Origin: Actinomadura rudentiformis
Lineage (GTDB): Bacteria > Actinomycetota > Actinomycetes > Streptosporangiales > Streptosporangiaceae
Direction: 5' to 3'
Assembly (NCBI RefSeq): GCF_008923185.1
Contig: NZ_WBMT01000002.1
Span: 248,001 to 312,000, forward strand
DNA: 64,000 nucleotides
Below are positions 1-8,000 of the stretch, piece by piece. The notes beneath the pieces are model-generated. The model was given only the letters and a program-made list of their open reading frames with translations, had not been told where the DNA came from and did no database searches. The translations under genes were made by a program, and so were the position numbers. The stretch's first letter is position 1; the number at the start of each line of letters is the position of its first letter.

Positions 1-896
1 TGGCCCGGCTGGCCCGGCTGCCCATATCCGGGCTGACCGTATCCACCGGCCTGGCCGCTGTCGTCGGAGGAACCACCGTAGGCACGGGTCCACTCCCCGG
101 CGCCTTCCTCCTCGGCGGCGGGCTGCTGGTAACCGGCCTGCCCGCCGTACTGCTGCTGGCCCGGCTGGTCGTAGCCCGCCTGCTGGCCGTACTGCTGCTG
201 CCCGTACTGCTGCTGGTCGCCATAACCTTGCTGAGCCTGGTCGCCATAGCCCTGCTGGCCGTACGCCTGCTGGCCGTACTGCTGCTGGCCATAGCCCTGC
301 TGCTGGTCGTAGCCTGCCTGCTGGCCGTATTGCTGCTGCTCGTAGCCCTGCTGCTGACCGTACTGCTGCTGGCCCTGCTGGTAGCCGTAGTCGGGGTACG
401 GGCCGGGCACCTGGCCGGGCGCTGCCGCCTTCGGACGCGCCGGCTGCATGCCCTGGAAGACCGTGAAAACGAGCCAGCCGCCGATGCCGATCACGGCGAG
501 CTTGGCGACACCGATCAGGAACGCGGCGAGCTTGGCCGAAGCACTGATCTTGACCTCGTTCACGCCGTCCCCGCCCGCGAGCATGCCCGCCAGCCAGGAG
601 ATCACGGTGAACAGCGCGATACCGCCGAGCACGCCGAGGGCGCCCATCACGATGGTGCGCGCCTGCGGGGTGGGCGGGTCCTGCCAAGTGACGAGAAACA
701 CGGCGAGCACCAGAAGGCCGACGACGGCGACGCTGGTGAAAGTGCCGCCGGAGATCTCCGAGAACGCGTTGTACTTGAAGCTGTTTCCGGACAAGAGGCC
801 GATGATGCCGGCGAGCAGTTGCAGGCCGGCAGAGGCGACCAGTACCCAGGCGGCCGGTTCACGCAAACGCTGGACGGCTTCCTTATTCACGACCAT
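1..896 (-). CDS. Four-helix membrane protein with Gln/Tyr/Gly-rich tail (partial, 3' end outside window)
   Basis: Read on the complement from an ATG at 894-896 ([10 protein letters not shown]...), open to the window edge. The first 150 residues hold four hydrophobic segments, at about 17-36, 53-72, 81-104 and 123-147. From about residue 160 it becomes a long low-complexity tail made of GYGQQ, QQYGQQ and GYDQQQ units. The layout (four helices, then a YGQ-rich cytoplasmic tail) resembles the mycobacterial DUF5336 '34 kDa antigenic protein' family. That is a resemblance in architecture, not a proven homology. Function unknown; the tail has the composition of a prion-like, self-associating region. 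The repetitive DNA makes convincing but false ORFs on the + strand (Leu/Ala/Val runs). Confidence 0.75.
   Translation of the reverse strand, partial: MVVNKEAVQRLREPAAWVLVASAGLQLLAGIIGLLSGNSFKYNAFSEISGGTFTSVAVVGLLVLAVFLVTWQDPPTPQARTIVMGALGVLGGIALFTVISWLAGMLAGGDGVNEVKISASAKLAAFLIGVAKLAVIGIGGWLVFTVFQGMQPARPKAAAPGQVPGPYPDYGYQQGQQQYGQQQGYEQQQYGQQAGYDQQQGYGQQQYGQQAYGQQGYGDQAQQGYGDQQQYGQQQYGQQAGYDQPGQQQYGGQAGYQQPAAEEEGAGEWTRAYGGSSDDSGQAGGYGQPGYGQPGQPG
121..400 (-). repeat. Degenerate triplet-rich repeat encoding Gln/Tyr/Gly units
   Basis: On the + strand this reads as recurrent GCCGTACTGCTGCTG and CATAGCCCTGCTG units of 15-30 bp. On the coding complement it gives QQQYGQQ and GYGQQ blocks. Copies differ by whole units, as expected for slippage. 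It lies inside the tail of the first gene. Confidence 0.8.
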
Positions 897-1086
897 CTCT
901 CCAGACAGAGGGAATCGGTTTCCTACCCAAAGCTTTGCACATCGCGCAGCCCGGCGTCCGCCGGGCAATGATCGTCCAGGCACGTGTTTACCGGCGGTGT
1001 GTCTCATCGGCGTCTCCCCGGACCACGGAGCGGCCAAGTGCGGTCCAAGAGCCGGACCGGCGTCGGGGGCGGAGGCCCGGGCGCCC

Positions 1087-1092
1087 TAGGCT
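1087..1092 (+). promoter_or_regulatory. -10 box TAGGCT of a leaderless fbiA transcript
   Basis: TAGGCT fits the actinobacterial TANNNT -10 consensus. It ends 7 nt before the ATG at 1100, and there is no Shine-Dalgarno sequence between. That spacing places the transcription start on the start codon. No good -35 is visible. Confidence 0.45.
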
Positions 1093-1099
1093 GGCCCGC

Positions 1100-2074
1100 A
1101 TGAGGATCGTGGCGCTGGCGGGCGGCATCGGCGGGGCCCGCTTCCTGCGCGGACTGCAGGCGGCCGCCCCCGCGGCCGAGATCACAGTGATCGGTAACAC
1201 CGGCGACGACATCACGCTGTTCGGCCTCCGGGTCTGTCCCGATCTGGACACCGTGATGTACACGCTCGGCGGCGGCATCAACGAGGCCCAGGGCTGGGGC
1301 CGGACCGACGAGAGCTTCACCGTCAAGGAGGAGTTGCTGGAGTACGGGGTCGGGCCAAGCTGGTTCGGCCTCGGCGACCGCGACTTCGCGACCCACATCG
1401 TGCGCACCCAGATGCTCGCGGCCGGCTATCCGCTGTCGGCCGTCACCGAGGCGCTGTGCGACCGCTGGCAGCCGGGCGTCCGGCTGATCCCGATGACCGA
1501 CGACCAGGTCGAGACGCATGTCGTGATCGACGAGCTGGACACCGGGAGGTCGGACGGGGCGGGTTGGTCGGGTGCGAAACGGCGGCGCGCGATCCACTTC
1601 CAGGAGTGGTGGGTGCGGCTGCGCGCCTCGATCCCGGCCGAGTCGATCGCGCTCGTCGGCGCCGAGGACGCCAAGCCCGCGCCGGGCGTGCTGGAGGCGA
1701 TCGAGGCCGCCGACGTCGTGCTCTTCCCGCCGTCCAACCCGGTCGTGAGCATCGGCACCATCCTGTCCGTGCCGGGCGTCCGCGCGGCCGTCGCGGCCAA
1801 GACCGTGGTCGGGGTCTCCCCGATCATCGGCGGCGCGCCGGTGCGCGGCATGGCCGACGCGTGCCTCACCGCGATCGGCGTGGAGACCTCCGCCCAGGCC
1901 GTCGCCGAGCTGTACGGACCGGAGCTGGTGAACGGCTGGCTGGTGGCCGAGGCGGACTCCGGCGTACGGGTCGACGGCATGGAGGTGCGGTCCCGTCCGC
2001 TGTTGATGAGCGACCCGGAAGCCACCGCGGCCATCGCCCGCGCCGCGCTCGACCTCGCCGAGGAGCTCGCGTGA
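1100..2074 (+). CDS. fbiA: FbiA/CofD, phospholactate (phosphoenolpyruvyl) transferase of F420 synthesis
   Basis: 324 residues, starting at the ATG that gives [19 protein letters not shown]. The nucleotide-binding GGIGGAR motif at the extreme N-terminus is typical of CofD/FbiA and sets the start; an in-frame upstream extension to 935 is non-homologous. The enzyme transfers a phosphoenolpyruvyl (or phospholactyl) group from a guanosine-activated donor to the deazaflavin FO, giving (dehydro-)F420-0. The conserved block around [21 protein letters not shown] is present. It overlaps fbiB by GTGA, so the two are translationally coupled. No SD is present; see the -10 box at 1087. The length is normal for the family. 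Confidence 0.95.
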   Translation: MRIVALAGGIGGARFLRGLQAAAPAAEITVIGNTGDDITLFGLRVCPDLDTVMYTLGGGINEAQGWGRTDESFTVKEELLEYGVGPSWFGLGDRDFATHIVRTQMLAAGYPLSAVTEALCDRWQPGVRLIPMTDDQVETHVVIDELDTGRSDGAGWSGAKRRRAIHFQEWWVRLRASIPAESIALVGAEDAKPAPGVLEAIEAADVVLFPPSNPVVSIGTILSVPGVRAAVAAKTVVGVSPIIGGAPVRGMADACLTAIGVETSAQAVAELYGPELVNGWLVAEADSGVRVDGMEVRSRPLLMSDPEATAAIARAALDLAEELA

Positions 2075-3357
2075 CGTTGCAGGTGTTCGGGCTCCAGGGC
2101 CTGCCGGAGGTCCAGGAGGGCGACGACATCGCCGCCCTCGTCCCGGCTGAGACGATCGAGGACGGCGACATCCTCGTCATCACGTCCAAGATCGTGAGCA
2201 AGGCCGAGGGCCGCGTGCTCGTCGCCGACGATCGCGAGAAGGCGATCGAGGCCGAGACCGTGCGGGTGGTGGCCCGCCGGGCCCACGCCCACGGCGAGAC
2301 GCGGATCGTCGAGACGCGGCAGGGGCTCGTGCTCGCCGCCGCCGGCGTCGACGCCTCCAACACCGCGCCCGGCACCGTGCTGCTCCTGCCCGCCGACCCG
2401 GACGAGTCGGCCCGGCGGATCCGCGCCGCGCTGCGCGAGCGCACCGGGGTGAACGCCGCCGTCATCGTGTCCGACACGCTCGGCCGCCCCTGGCGGATCG
2501 GCCTGACCGACGCCGCGATCGGAGTGGCGGGGCTGGCGCCGCTGGACGACCTGCGCGGCCGGGACGACGCGTACGGCAACCGGCTGGAGGCCACCGTCAC
2601 GGCGGTCGCCGACGAGCTCGCGTCGGCCGCCGAGCTGGTCAAGGGCAAGCTGGACGGCGTGCCGATCGCCGTGGTCCGCGGCATGGGCGGGCTGGTCACC
2701 GAGGAGGACGGCCCGGGGGCCCGAGCTCTGGTGCGGCCGTCGTCGGAGGACATGTTCCGGTACGGATCGGCCGATGTGCTGCACGCGCGACGGACGATCC
2801 GGGAGTTCACCGACGAGCCGGTGGACCCGGCGGCGGTCCGCCGGGCGGTCGCCGCCGCGATCACCGCCCCCGCCCCGCACCACACGACGCCCTGGCGATT
2901 CGTCCTGCTGGAGTCCGCCGGCGCCCGGATCGAGCTGCTGGACGCGATGCGCGACGCCTGGGAGGCGGACCTGCGCCGCGACGGCTTCTCCGAGGAGTCG
3001 ATCACCAAGCGGCTGCGGCGCGGCGACGTGCTCCGGCGGGCCCCGTACCTGATCGTGCCGTGCCTGGTGATGGACGGCTCGCACGACTACCCGGACGCGC
3101 GCCGGGCGGGCGCCGAGCGCGAGATGTTCGTGGTCGCGATGGGCGCGGGCGTGGAGAACCTGCTGGTCGGCCTGGCGGTGGAGGGGCTCGGCTCCTGCTG
3201 GGTGTCGAGCACGATGTTCTGCCGCGACGTCGTTCGCGAGGCTCTGGACATCCCGGACGAGTGGGATCCCATGGGGGCGATCGGCGTCGGGCACGCCGCC
3301 GCGCCGCCGCGCGACCGCCCGCCGCGCAGCCCCGACACCTTCATCGAGGTGCGCTAG
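2071..3357 (+). CDS. fbiB: FbiB, F420-0:gamma-glutamyl ligase fused to an FMN nitroreductase-fold domain
   Basis: 428 residues from the GTG that overlaps the fbiA stop (GTGA). Residues 1 to about 245 are the CofE ligase ([14 protein letters not shown] near the start, [24 protein letters not shown] in the middle), which adds the poly-glutamate tail. From about residue 245 ([14 protein letters not shown], then PWRFVLL, and later [23 protein letters not shown]) it is an FMN-binding nitroreductase-fold domain. In mycobacterial FbiB that domain reduces dehydro-F420. The two-domain layout is the actinobacterial form, unlike the single-domain archaeal CofE. The 3' end faces the convergent gene at 3376, with 18 bp between. 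Confidence 0.95.
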   Translation: MTLQVFGLQGLPEVQEGDDIAALVPAETIEDGDILVITSKIVSKAEGRVLVADDREKAIEAETVRVVARRAHAHGETRIVETRQGLVLAAAGVDASNTAPGTVLLLPADPDESARRIRAALRERTGVNAAVIVSDTLGRPWRIGLTDAAIGVAGLAPLDDLRGRDDAYGNRLEATVTAVADELASAAELVKGKLDGVPIAVVRGMGGLVTEEDGPGARALVRPSSEDMFRYGSADVLHARRTIREFTDEPVDPAAVRRAVAAAITAPAPHHTTPWRFVLLESAGARIELLDAMRDAWEADLRRDGFSEESITKRLRRGDVLRRAPYLIVPCLVMDGSHDYPDARRAGAEREMFVVAMGAGVENLLVGLAVEGLGSCWVSSTMFCRDVVREALDIPDEWDPMGAIGVGHAAAPPRDRPPRSPDTFIEVR

Positions 3358-3375
3358 CCGCGTCGCAGCGCGGAT

Positions 3376-4458
3376 TCAGCGACTGGACCAGGAGCGGAGT
3401 GCCTGGTCGATCTCCTTCTGGGTGGGCAGGCGCAGGACGCGCGGCGCGGTCTCGGTGAGGCCGTGCTCGCGCGCGTACGCCGCTCCCATCGCCCCCTCGG
3501 GCGTACGGAAGCCGAAGCGCTGCAGCGTGTCGCGGGCCGACCGAGAACCGAGCGCCGACAGGAAGGCCGCCGCGCCGTCGTGCCGGAGCGGGTCCCGGGC
3601 GGTGATCGCGAACGGATGGTCGAGCATCAGCGTCCCCTCCCGGGGCGGCAGCGCCACCACGGGATTGGGCCGGTGTGCGTCGTTGTGGGCGACCACGGCC
3701 TGCTCGGAGGTCACCGCCAGTGGGCGTACGAAGCGTTCCATGCCGGCGAGGTCGTGCAACGGGGTGACGTCCGCGCCGCGCCGCAGTTCGCCGACGGTCC
3801 GCCCGTTGACCGGCTTCTTCTGCACCTGCGCGAGGGCGATCATGGCGACGGTGCCGGTCATGCCCTTCGCGGGGTCGGTCGTGCGGCGCGCCAGCGTGAT
3901 CCCCTCAGTCCTCCGTCCGAGCAGCAACCGCCAGGTGGGCACGACACCGGCGTTGCGGAACTCGGCGTCCACGGGACGGGTGGTCGCGAGCACCACGGCC
4001 GAAGTCGCGAAAGAGGGCGCGCCCGCAGGGACCGTCTGGTGCCCCGCGCGGCGCGCGACGCCCAGCCACAGCGACGACTCGGGGATCCACGCGTCGCTGC
4101 GCTGAGCGTTCGTGTTCGCGGGCGTACGGACGTACTCGGCAGGAGCGATCGCCGCGATCTGAGCCCGGACACAGCGGCCGCCCACCCGGCGCGACTCCAC
4201 GTTGAAGCGCTCCGCCACGTTCCGCAGGGCCGGGACGATCTCGGGCTGCGCGGCGATCGTCACCTCCAGCGGCGCACCGCTGCACGTCTCGGAGAACGCA
4301 CCGAGCGCCCAGGCGCCTCCACCGCCGACGCCGACGGCGACGAGGGCTCCGACAGCCAGAAGGACGGGCAGCCGGCGACGGCGCGGGGGCACCGCCGAGG
4401 GCCCTCCGGCAGACCGGTCATTGGCCGTTCTCTCCACAGAAGCACTCATCCGTCGCAT
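3376..4458 (-). CDS. Membrane-anchored substrate-binding protein lacking the usual vWA half
   Basis: 360 residues (ATG at 4458; a second in-frame ATG at 4449 is possible). A cytoplasmic Arg-rich start is followed by one transmembrane segment at about 29-50 (LPVLLAVGALVAVGVGGGGA). A periplasmic-binding-protein-like domain then begins at about residue 65 (LEVTIAAQPEIVPALRNVAERF). In streptomycetes this domain is commonly followed by a von Willebrand A domain in a protein of 550-600 residues. Here the chain stops where that domain should begin (QALRSWSSR-stop), so the vWA half is absent. Substrate unknown. It is divergent from the NlpC/P60 gene. Confidence 0.7.
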   Translation of the reverse strand: MRRMSASVERTANDRSAGGPSAVPPRRRRLPVLLAVGALVAVGVGGGGAWALGAFSETCSGAPLEVTIAAQPEIVPALRNVAERFNVESRRVGGRCVRAQIAAIAPAEYVRTPANTNAQRSDAWIPESSLWLGVARRAGHQTVPAGAPSFATSAVVLATTRPVDAEFRNAGVVPTWRLLLGRRTEGITLARRTTDPAKGMTGTVAMIALAQVQKKPVNGRTVGELRRGADVTPLHDLAGMERFVRPLAVTSEQAVVAHNDAHRPNPVVALPPREGTLMLDHPFAITARDPLRHDGAAAFLSALGSRSARDTLQRFGFRTPEGAMGAAYAREHGLTETAPRVLRLPTQKEIDQALRSWSSR

Positions 4459-4651
4459 AAGTCATGACAAGATCGTTACGGCTCCCCTCCGGGGAGTCAC
4501 CGGAAGAGATCCACCCAAAGATTACGAGTAATGCCGGCGGCGACGACCGACCGGCTTGTCATAAGGGCGGCGGTGGAGCGATCCACCACCGCTCACCCCC
4601 GCTGGGCGCGGCGGCCATGTCGGCGTGCCCGAAAGGAGTTCGCTCTCCGAT
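4459..4651. promoter_or_regulatory. 193-bp divergent intergenic region with two inverted repeats
   Basis: ATTACGAGTAAT at 4521-4532 is a 5-bp inverted repeat with a 2-nt centre (operator-like). GGTGGA-GCGA-TCCACC at 4572-4587 would form a 6-bp hairpin with a GNRA-type GCGA loop in the leader of the NlpC/P60 gene. A strong SD (AAAGGAG, 4632-4638) precedes the ATG at 4652. I could not match the region to a known riboswitch. Confidence 0.4.
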
Positions 4652-5611
4652 ATGAAGCAGCGAGCACGACTCATCATCGCTTCGGCGATCGCCATAGCGT
4701 GCGGGACGGCGGCGCTCCTCGCCGCCGTCCTCGGCACCGGAAACAACTCCGCGACCGCTGGGAAGGTCAGCGCGGACGCGGCGCGCGAGTTCCCGACCAC
4801 CGCTGCCCTCGGCGGCCGGATGGCCAAGGACCTCAAGGCCAAGCCGTACAAGCAGTACCCCAAGGGCACCAGGATCAAGATCAAGTGCCAGGCCTGGGGC
4901 ACGCTGGCCTACGAGTCGTATGTCTGGGACAAGACCACGGACAACCTGTGGATCCCCGACCACTACGTCAAGACGGGCTACAGCAAGTTCACGCCCGGCA
5001 TACCGAAGTGCGACAACGACAAGCCGACGGCCGGACCCGGCTACGGCAAGCCCGTCTTCGAAGACCCCCGCTGCACCCAGCCGGGGGCGCACCACGGCCG
5101 GCAGAGCCAGGCCGCCGCGCGCAAGGTGAAGGGCTCCACCAAGGGCACCTCCAAGCAGAAGATCGAACGGGTCATCTCGGCGGCCCTCTCCCAGACCGGC
5201 AAGAAGATCCCGTACTCCTGGGGCGGCGGCGGCCTGGGCGGCCCGAGCTGCGGCAACCCCAAGAACCACTACCGCGAGAGCGCGGACGACTACCACCGCT
5301 ACGGGTACGACTGCTCGGGCTTCACGGCGTACGCGTTCTGGAAGGGCGCCGGCAAGGACATCGGCCCGGCCACCGGATTCCAGTTCACCAAGGGCAAGAA
5401 GGTCTCCTACAAGAACCTCCGCCGCGGCGACATGATCTTCTGGGGCGGCGGCGAGAACGGCTGGAAGACCACCCACGTCGCGATCTACCTCGGCAAGGGC
5501 AAGATCGTCGAGGCCAAGTGGCCGCGCACCACGACCAGCGTGCACGTCCGCAAGTTCACCAGGTCGGCGGAGAAGAACCTCGCCGCGCACGCGATCCGGG
5601 TCTTCGCCTGA
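4652..5611 (+). CDS. Secreted NlpC/P60 peptidoglycan endopeptidase
   Basis: 319 residues from ATG 4652 (SD AAAGGAG 13 nt upstream). Residues 1-30 form a signal peptide (MKQRARLIIASAIAIACG...). Residues about 60-120 contain a Trp-rich, SH3b-like segment (CQAWGTLAYESYVWDKTTDNLWIP gives the idea) with paired cysteines. The C-terminal NlpC/P60 domain starts near residue 168. The catalytic Cys221 is in YDCSGF and His275 in THVAIYLG; both sit in the expected context. It would cleave stem-peptide bonds of peptidoglycan outside the cell. An imperfect hairpin at 5688-5724 follows and may be its terminator. Confidence 0.9.
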   Translation: MKQRARLIIASAIAIACGTAALLAAVLGTGNNSATAGKVSADAAREFPTTAALGGRMAKDLKAKPYKQYPKGTRIKIKCQAWGTLAYESYVWDKTTDNLWIPDHYVKTGYSKFTPGIPKCDNDKPTAGPGYGKPVFEDPRCTQPGAHHGRQSQAAARKVKGSTKGTSKQKIERVISAALSQTGKKIPYSWGGGGLGGPSCGNPKNHYRESADDYHRYGYDCSGFTAYAFWKGAGKDIGPATGFQFTKGKKVSYKNLRRGDMIFWGGGENGWKTTHVAIYLGKGKIVEAKWPRTTTSVHVRKFTRSAEKNLAAHAIRVFA

Positions 5612-5687
5612 CCCCCGAGAGAGCTGATCAGAAAGGCCTCCGAGCGCAGCTTGCCCGTTGAAAGGGCGGCTGGGCAGGGGCTGAGGA

Positions 5688-5724
5688 AGGCGCCCTGGCC
5701 GGGCGATCCCCGGCTGGGGCGCCT
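5688..5724 (+). terminator. Imperfect GC-rich hairpin after the NlpC/P60 gene
   Basis: AGGCGCCCTGGCCGGG, a 4-nt loop, then CCCCGGCTGGGGCGCCT pair over about 16 bp with two mismatches. It lies 76 bp past the stop at 5611 and has no T run. It overlaps the region just before the next ATG (5755), so it could instead act on that gene. Confidence 0.4.
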
Positions 5725-5754
5725 CTCCTCTGGTGGTGGCACACTTGCGGTGCG

Positions 5755-6633
5755 ATGTTGGAACGAGAGTGGCGGCCGCCGTGGCAGGTCGACGTGCGGC
5801 GGACGTTGAAACCGCACCGGCGCGGATCCGGCGACCCGGCGTTCCGGATCGACCGCGACGGCACGATCTGGCGCGCCTCGTTCACCCCCGACGGGCCCGG
5901 AACGCTCAGCCTGCGCGAGTCCGGATCGGTCATCAAGGCGGCGGCGTGGGGTCCGGGAGCCGCGTGGCTGCTGGACGGGCTGCCCGACCTCCTCGGAGCC
6001 CAGGACACCCCCGAGGACTTCGCCCCGGACCTGCCGCTCCTCCGTGACCTGATCGTTCGGAGTCCCGGCCTGCGGATCAGCCGGACCAACCGGGTCTTCG
6101 AGGCGCTCGTGCCCGGTGTCCTGGAACAGAAGGTGCTCGGCATGGAGGCCTGGCGCGCGTGGCGCTATCTCCTGCGACGCTTCGGGCAGCCCGCGCCCGG
6201 GGCCCCGGACATGCGAGTGCCCCCGCCACCTGAGGTGTGGGCGCGCATCCCGTCATGGGAGTGGCACCGCTCAGGTGCGGAGGCGGTACGGGCTCGTACG
6301 ATCATCGGCGCCGCCCGGGTGGCGGCCCGTCTGGAGGCCGATCCCACCGAGAGCAAGCTGCGTTCGCTGCCGGGCATCGGGGTCTGGACGGCCGCGGAGA
6401 TCCGGCAGCGGGCGCTCGGCGATCCCGACGCCGTCTCGGTCGGCGACTACCACCTGCCCGGAATCGTGGGCTGGGCGTTCACCGGCCGTAAGGTCGACGA
6501 CGACGGGATGCTCGAGCTACTGGAGCCGTACGCGGGACATAGGCACCGGGTCACCCGGCTGCTGGAATCGTCCGGCGCCGGGCCTCCGCGACGCGGGCCG
6601 CGTCTGGCTGTGCGTGACTATCGCCGCTTCTAG
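5755..6633 (+). CDS. DNA-3-methyladenine glycosylase 2 (AlkA-type, HhH-GPD)
   Basis: 292 residues. The central HhH-GPD fold is visible: VLEQKVLGMEAWRAW (helix that scans DNA), then the hairpin-helix-hairpin LRSLPGIGVWTAAEI, followed by GDPDAVSVGDYHLP, where the catalytic Asp of this superfamily lies. It removes alkylated purines in base excision repair. There is no SD. CACACT, ending 9 nt before the ATG, is a poor match to a -10 box, so a leaderless start is only possible. The C-terminus ends with a short basic extension. The 3' end overlaps the small gene on the other strand by about 80 bp. Confidence 0.85.
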   Translation: MLEREWRPPWQVDVRRTLKPHRRGSGDPAFRIDRDGTIWRASFTPDGPGTLSLRESGSVIKAAAWGPGAAWLLDGLPDLLGAQDTPEDFAPDLPLLRDLIVRSPGLRISRTNRVFEALVPGVLEQKVLGMEAWRAWRYLLRRFGQPAPGAPDMRVPPPPEVWARIPSWEWHRSGAEAVRARTIIGAARVAARLEADPTESKLRSLPGIGVWTAAEIRQRALGDPDAVSVGDYHLPGIVGWAFTGRKVDDDGMLELLEPYAGHRHRVTRLLESSGAGPPRRGPRLAVRDYRRF

Positions 6634-6751
6634 ACTGCCTGCGGCGCATCCAGAAGTTGTCGCGGGCCCAGTCGAGGCCGTCACGCGAGTCGGCACCGAA
6701 GAGCGGGCCCAGGACGGCGAGTGCGGCGAAGAGAACGAGGAACGTGAGCAT
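6551..6751 (-). CDS. Small single-pass membrane protein, divergent from the LysR gene
   Basis: 66 residues from ATG 6751, with a good SD (AAAGGA, 7 nt away), which I prefer to the longer in-frame start at 6844. One transmembrane helix fills residues 1-17 (MLTFLVLFAALAVLGPLFG). It is followed by ADSRDGLDWARDNFW and a charged tail. The ADSRDG-DWA-FW block looks conserved rather than random, and I recall similar short actinobacterial proteins of unknown function. It shares a 142-bp divergent control region with the LysR gene. The 3' end runs antisense into the alkA-type gene. Confidence 0.55.
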   Translation of the reverse strand: MLTFLVLFAALAVLGPLFGADSRDGLDWARDNFWMRRRQSRSGDSHAQPDAARVAEARRRTIPAAG

Positions 6752-6824
6752 GGGATTGTCCTTTGGTGGTGAAGGGTGAGCCCTGGCCGGGGCTCGGGGG
6801 ACGTTCCCGCGCGGTGCACCTCTA

Positions 6825-6842
6825 GTTTGACCCAGGTCGAAC
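6825..6842. promoter_or_regulatory. Inverted repeat, candidate LysR operator
   Basis: GTTTGACC-CA-GGTCGAAC is an 8-bp inverted repeat with one mismatch and a 2-bp centre. It lies between the small membrane gene (6751, minus) and the LysR gene (6894, plus), where a LysR-type autoregulatory site is expected. Confidence 0.5.
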
Positions 6843-6893
6843 ATTCAGGTCCAGCGACCTTTTCTGCATGGAATGTGTAAGAATCGCTTCACT

Positions 6894-7847
6894 ATGTTGG
6901 ACCTCGGCCGGCTGCGGATCCTGCGTGAGCTCAAGCAGCTCGGGACTGTGGGAGCCGTCGCCGACACCCTCGGCTACAGCCCCTCGGCGGTCTCCCAGCA
7001 GCTGGCCCAGCTCCAAAAAGAGGTGAGCGTCCCCCTCGTCGAGAAGGTCGGCCGGCGCCTGCGCCTCACGGCCGCGGGCGAAGTCCTCGCCGAGCACGCC
7101 GAATCCCTCCTGGCCCAGGCCCAGCGCGCCGAGGAGGCAACGGTCGCCGCAGCCGGCCGCGTAGCCGGCAGGGTCAAAGTCGTGGGCTTCCAGACGGCTC
7201 TTCTCCATGTCCTGGCGCCCGCCCTGCCCGCCCTCGAAACGGACTACCCGGACCTGTACGTGGACATCCTCGACGAGGAGTTCAGCCGCGTGCTCCAAGC
7301 CCTCGTCCTGCAGGACATCGACATCGTCATGACGGACGAGTACTCGCATCTTCCCCGGCCCAACCGTCCCGAGCTGACCGCCGAAGTCCTCATCACCGAG
7401 CACATGCGGCTCGCCATGCCCGAGAAACATCCCTTGGCCGCGACCGGCGAGCCCGTCCGCCTCGCCGACCTCGCGGACGCCACCTGGGCGACCGGCCACA
7501 TCGGCACCAACCACTCCGACCTCCTGGAACGCACCTGCGTGGACGTCGCCGGCTTCCGCCCCGACATCCGTCACCGTTCCAACGACGTCCTGGTCATCTT
7601 CGCGATGATCGCCCATGGCGCCATCGCACTCGCCCCCGACCTGGCCCTCGCCGAACGCGAACCCGGCATCGTCGTCCGCGAGATCGCCGAAACCGACGTC
7701 CTCCGCCGCATGGTCATGTGGACCCGGACCGGCACCGAGTCCCCGCGCAACGGCCGTCCCGCCGTCCGCGCCGTCATGCAGGCCCTCCGCCACTCCGCCG
7801 ACGCCCTGGCCGAAGCCCGCCCGAGCCTCATCCGAGGTCCCGCCTGA
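6894..7847 (+). CDS. LysR-family transcriptional regulator
   Basis: 317 residues, taken from the ATG that gives MLDLGRLRILRELKQLGTV; an in-frame ATG seven codons earlier is less likely. The winged-helix DNA-binding domain is at 1-65, with the recognition helix in YSPSAVSQQLAQLQKE. A linker and a periplasmic-binding-type effector domain follow (about 90-300). The inducer cannot be read from sequence. It is divergent from a small membrane protein, which is the most likely target, with an inverted repeat between them. Not linked by operon to fbiC, whose own -10 box lies downstream. Confidence 0.9.
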   Translation: MLDLGRLRILRELKQLGTVGAVADTLGYSPSAVSQQLAQLQKEVSVPLVEKVGRRLRLTAAGEVLAEHAESLLAQAQRAEEATVAAAGRVAGRVKVVGFQTALLHVLAPALPALETDYPDLYVDILDEEFSRVLQALVLQDIDIVMTDEYSHLPRPNRPELTAEVLITEHMRLAMPEKHPLAATGEPVRLADLADATWATGHIGTNHSDLLERTCVDVAGFRPDIRHRSNDVLVIFAMIAHGAIALAPDLALAEREPGIVVREIAETDVLRRMVMWTRTGTESPRNGRPAVRAVMQALRHSADALAEARPSLIRGPA

Positions 7848-7963
7848 CCAGCCCCCCTGCACTGCTCTTCGAGCATCAACCCAGGGCCCTCATCCGGCAT
7901 TGGGGGAATAAGGACGGGGTTGGGGTGAGCTGTAGGGGAACGTCAGTGGACGGGCGGGGGCGG

Positions 7964-7994
7964 CTGACAAAAAATATGACGTTTGGCATAGAGT
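7964..7994 (+). promoter_or_regulatory. fbiC promoter, leaderless (CTGACA, 19 bp, TAGAGT)
   Basis: CTGACA at 7964-7969 and TAGAGT at 7989-7994 surround an AT-rich spacer containing a six-A run. TAGAGT ends 6 nt before the ATG at 8001 and no SD is present, so transcription probably starts at the start codon. The 19-bp spacing is slightly long. Confidence 0.5.
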
Positions 7995-8000
7995 GCGAGC

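Noticed and set aside
1..470. CRISPR-like array
   Set aside because: Repeats are codon-based and contiguous with no unique spacers, and no cas genes are near.
228..971. Long + strand ORF starting with Leu/Ala/Val runs
   Set aside because: It is the antisense shadow of the Gln/Tyr/Gly-rich tail of the membrane protein gene on the complement.
1426..3294. 622-residue minus-strand ORF across fbiA-fbiB
   Set aside because: Arg/Pro/His-rich composition typical of antisense frames in GC-rich DNA; the + strand carries clear FbiA and FbiB motifs.
4459..4651. ydaO-type (c-di-AMP) riboswitch before the NlpC/P60 gene
   Set aside because: The characteristic conserved blocks are not visible; only generic hairpins remain.
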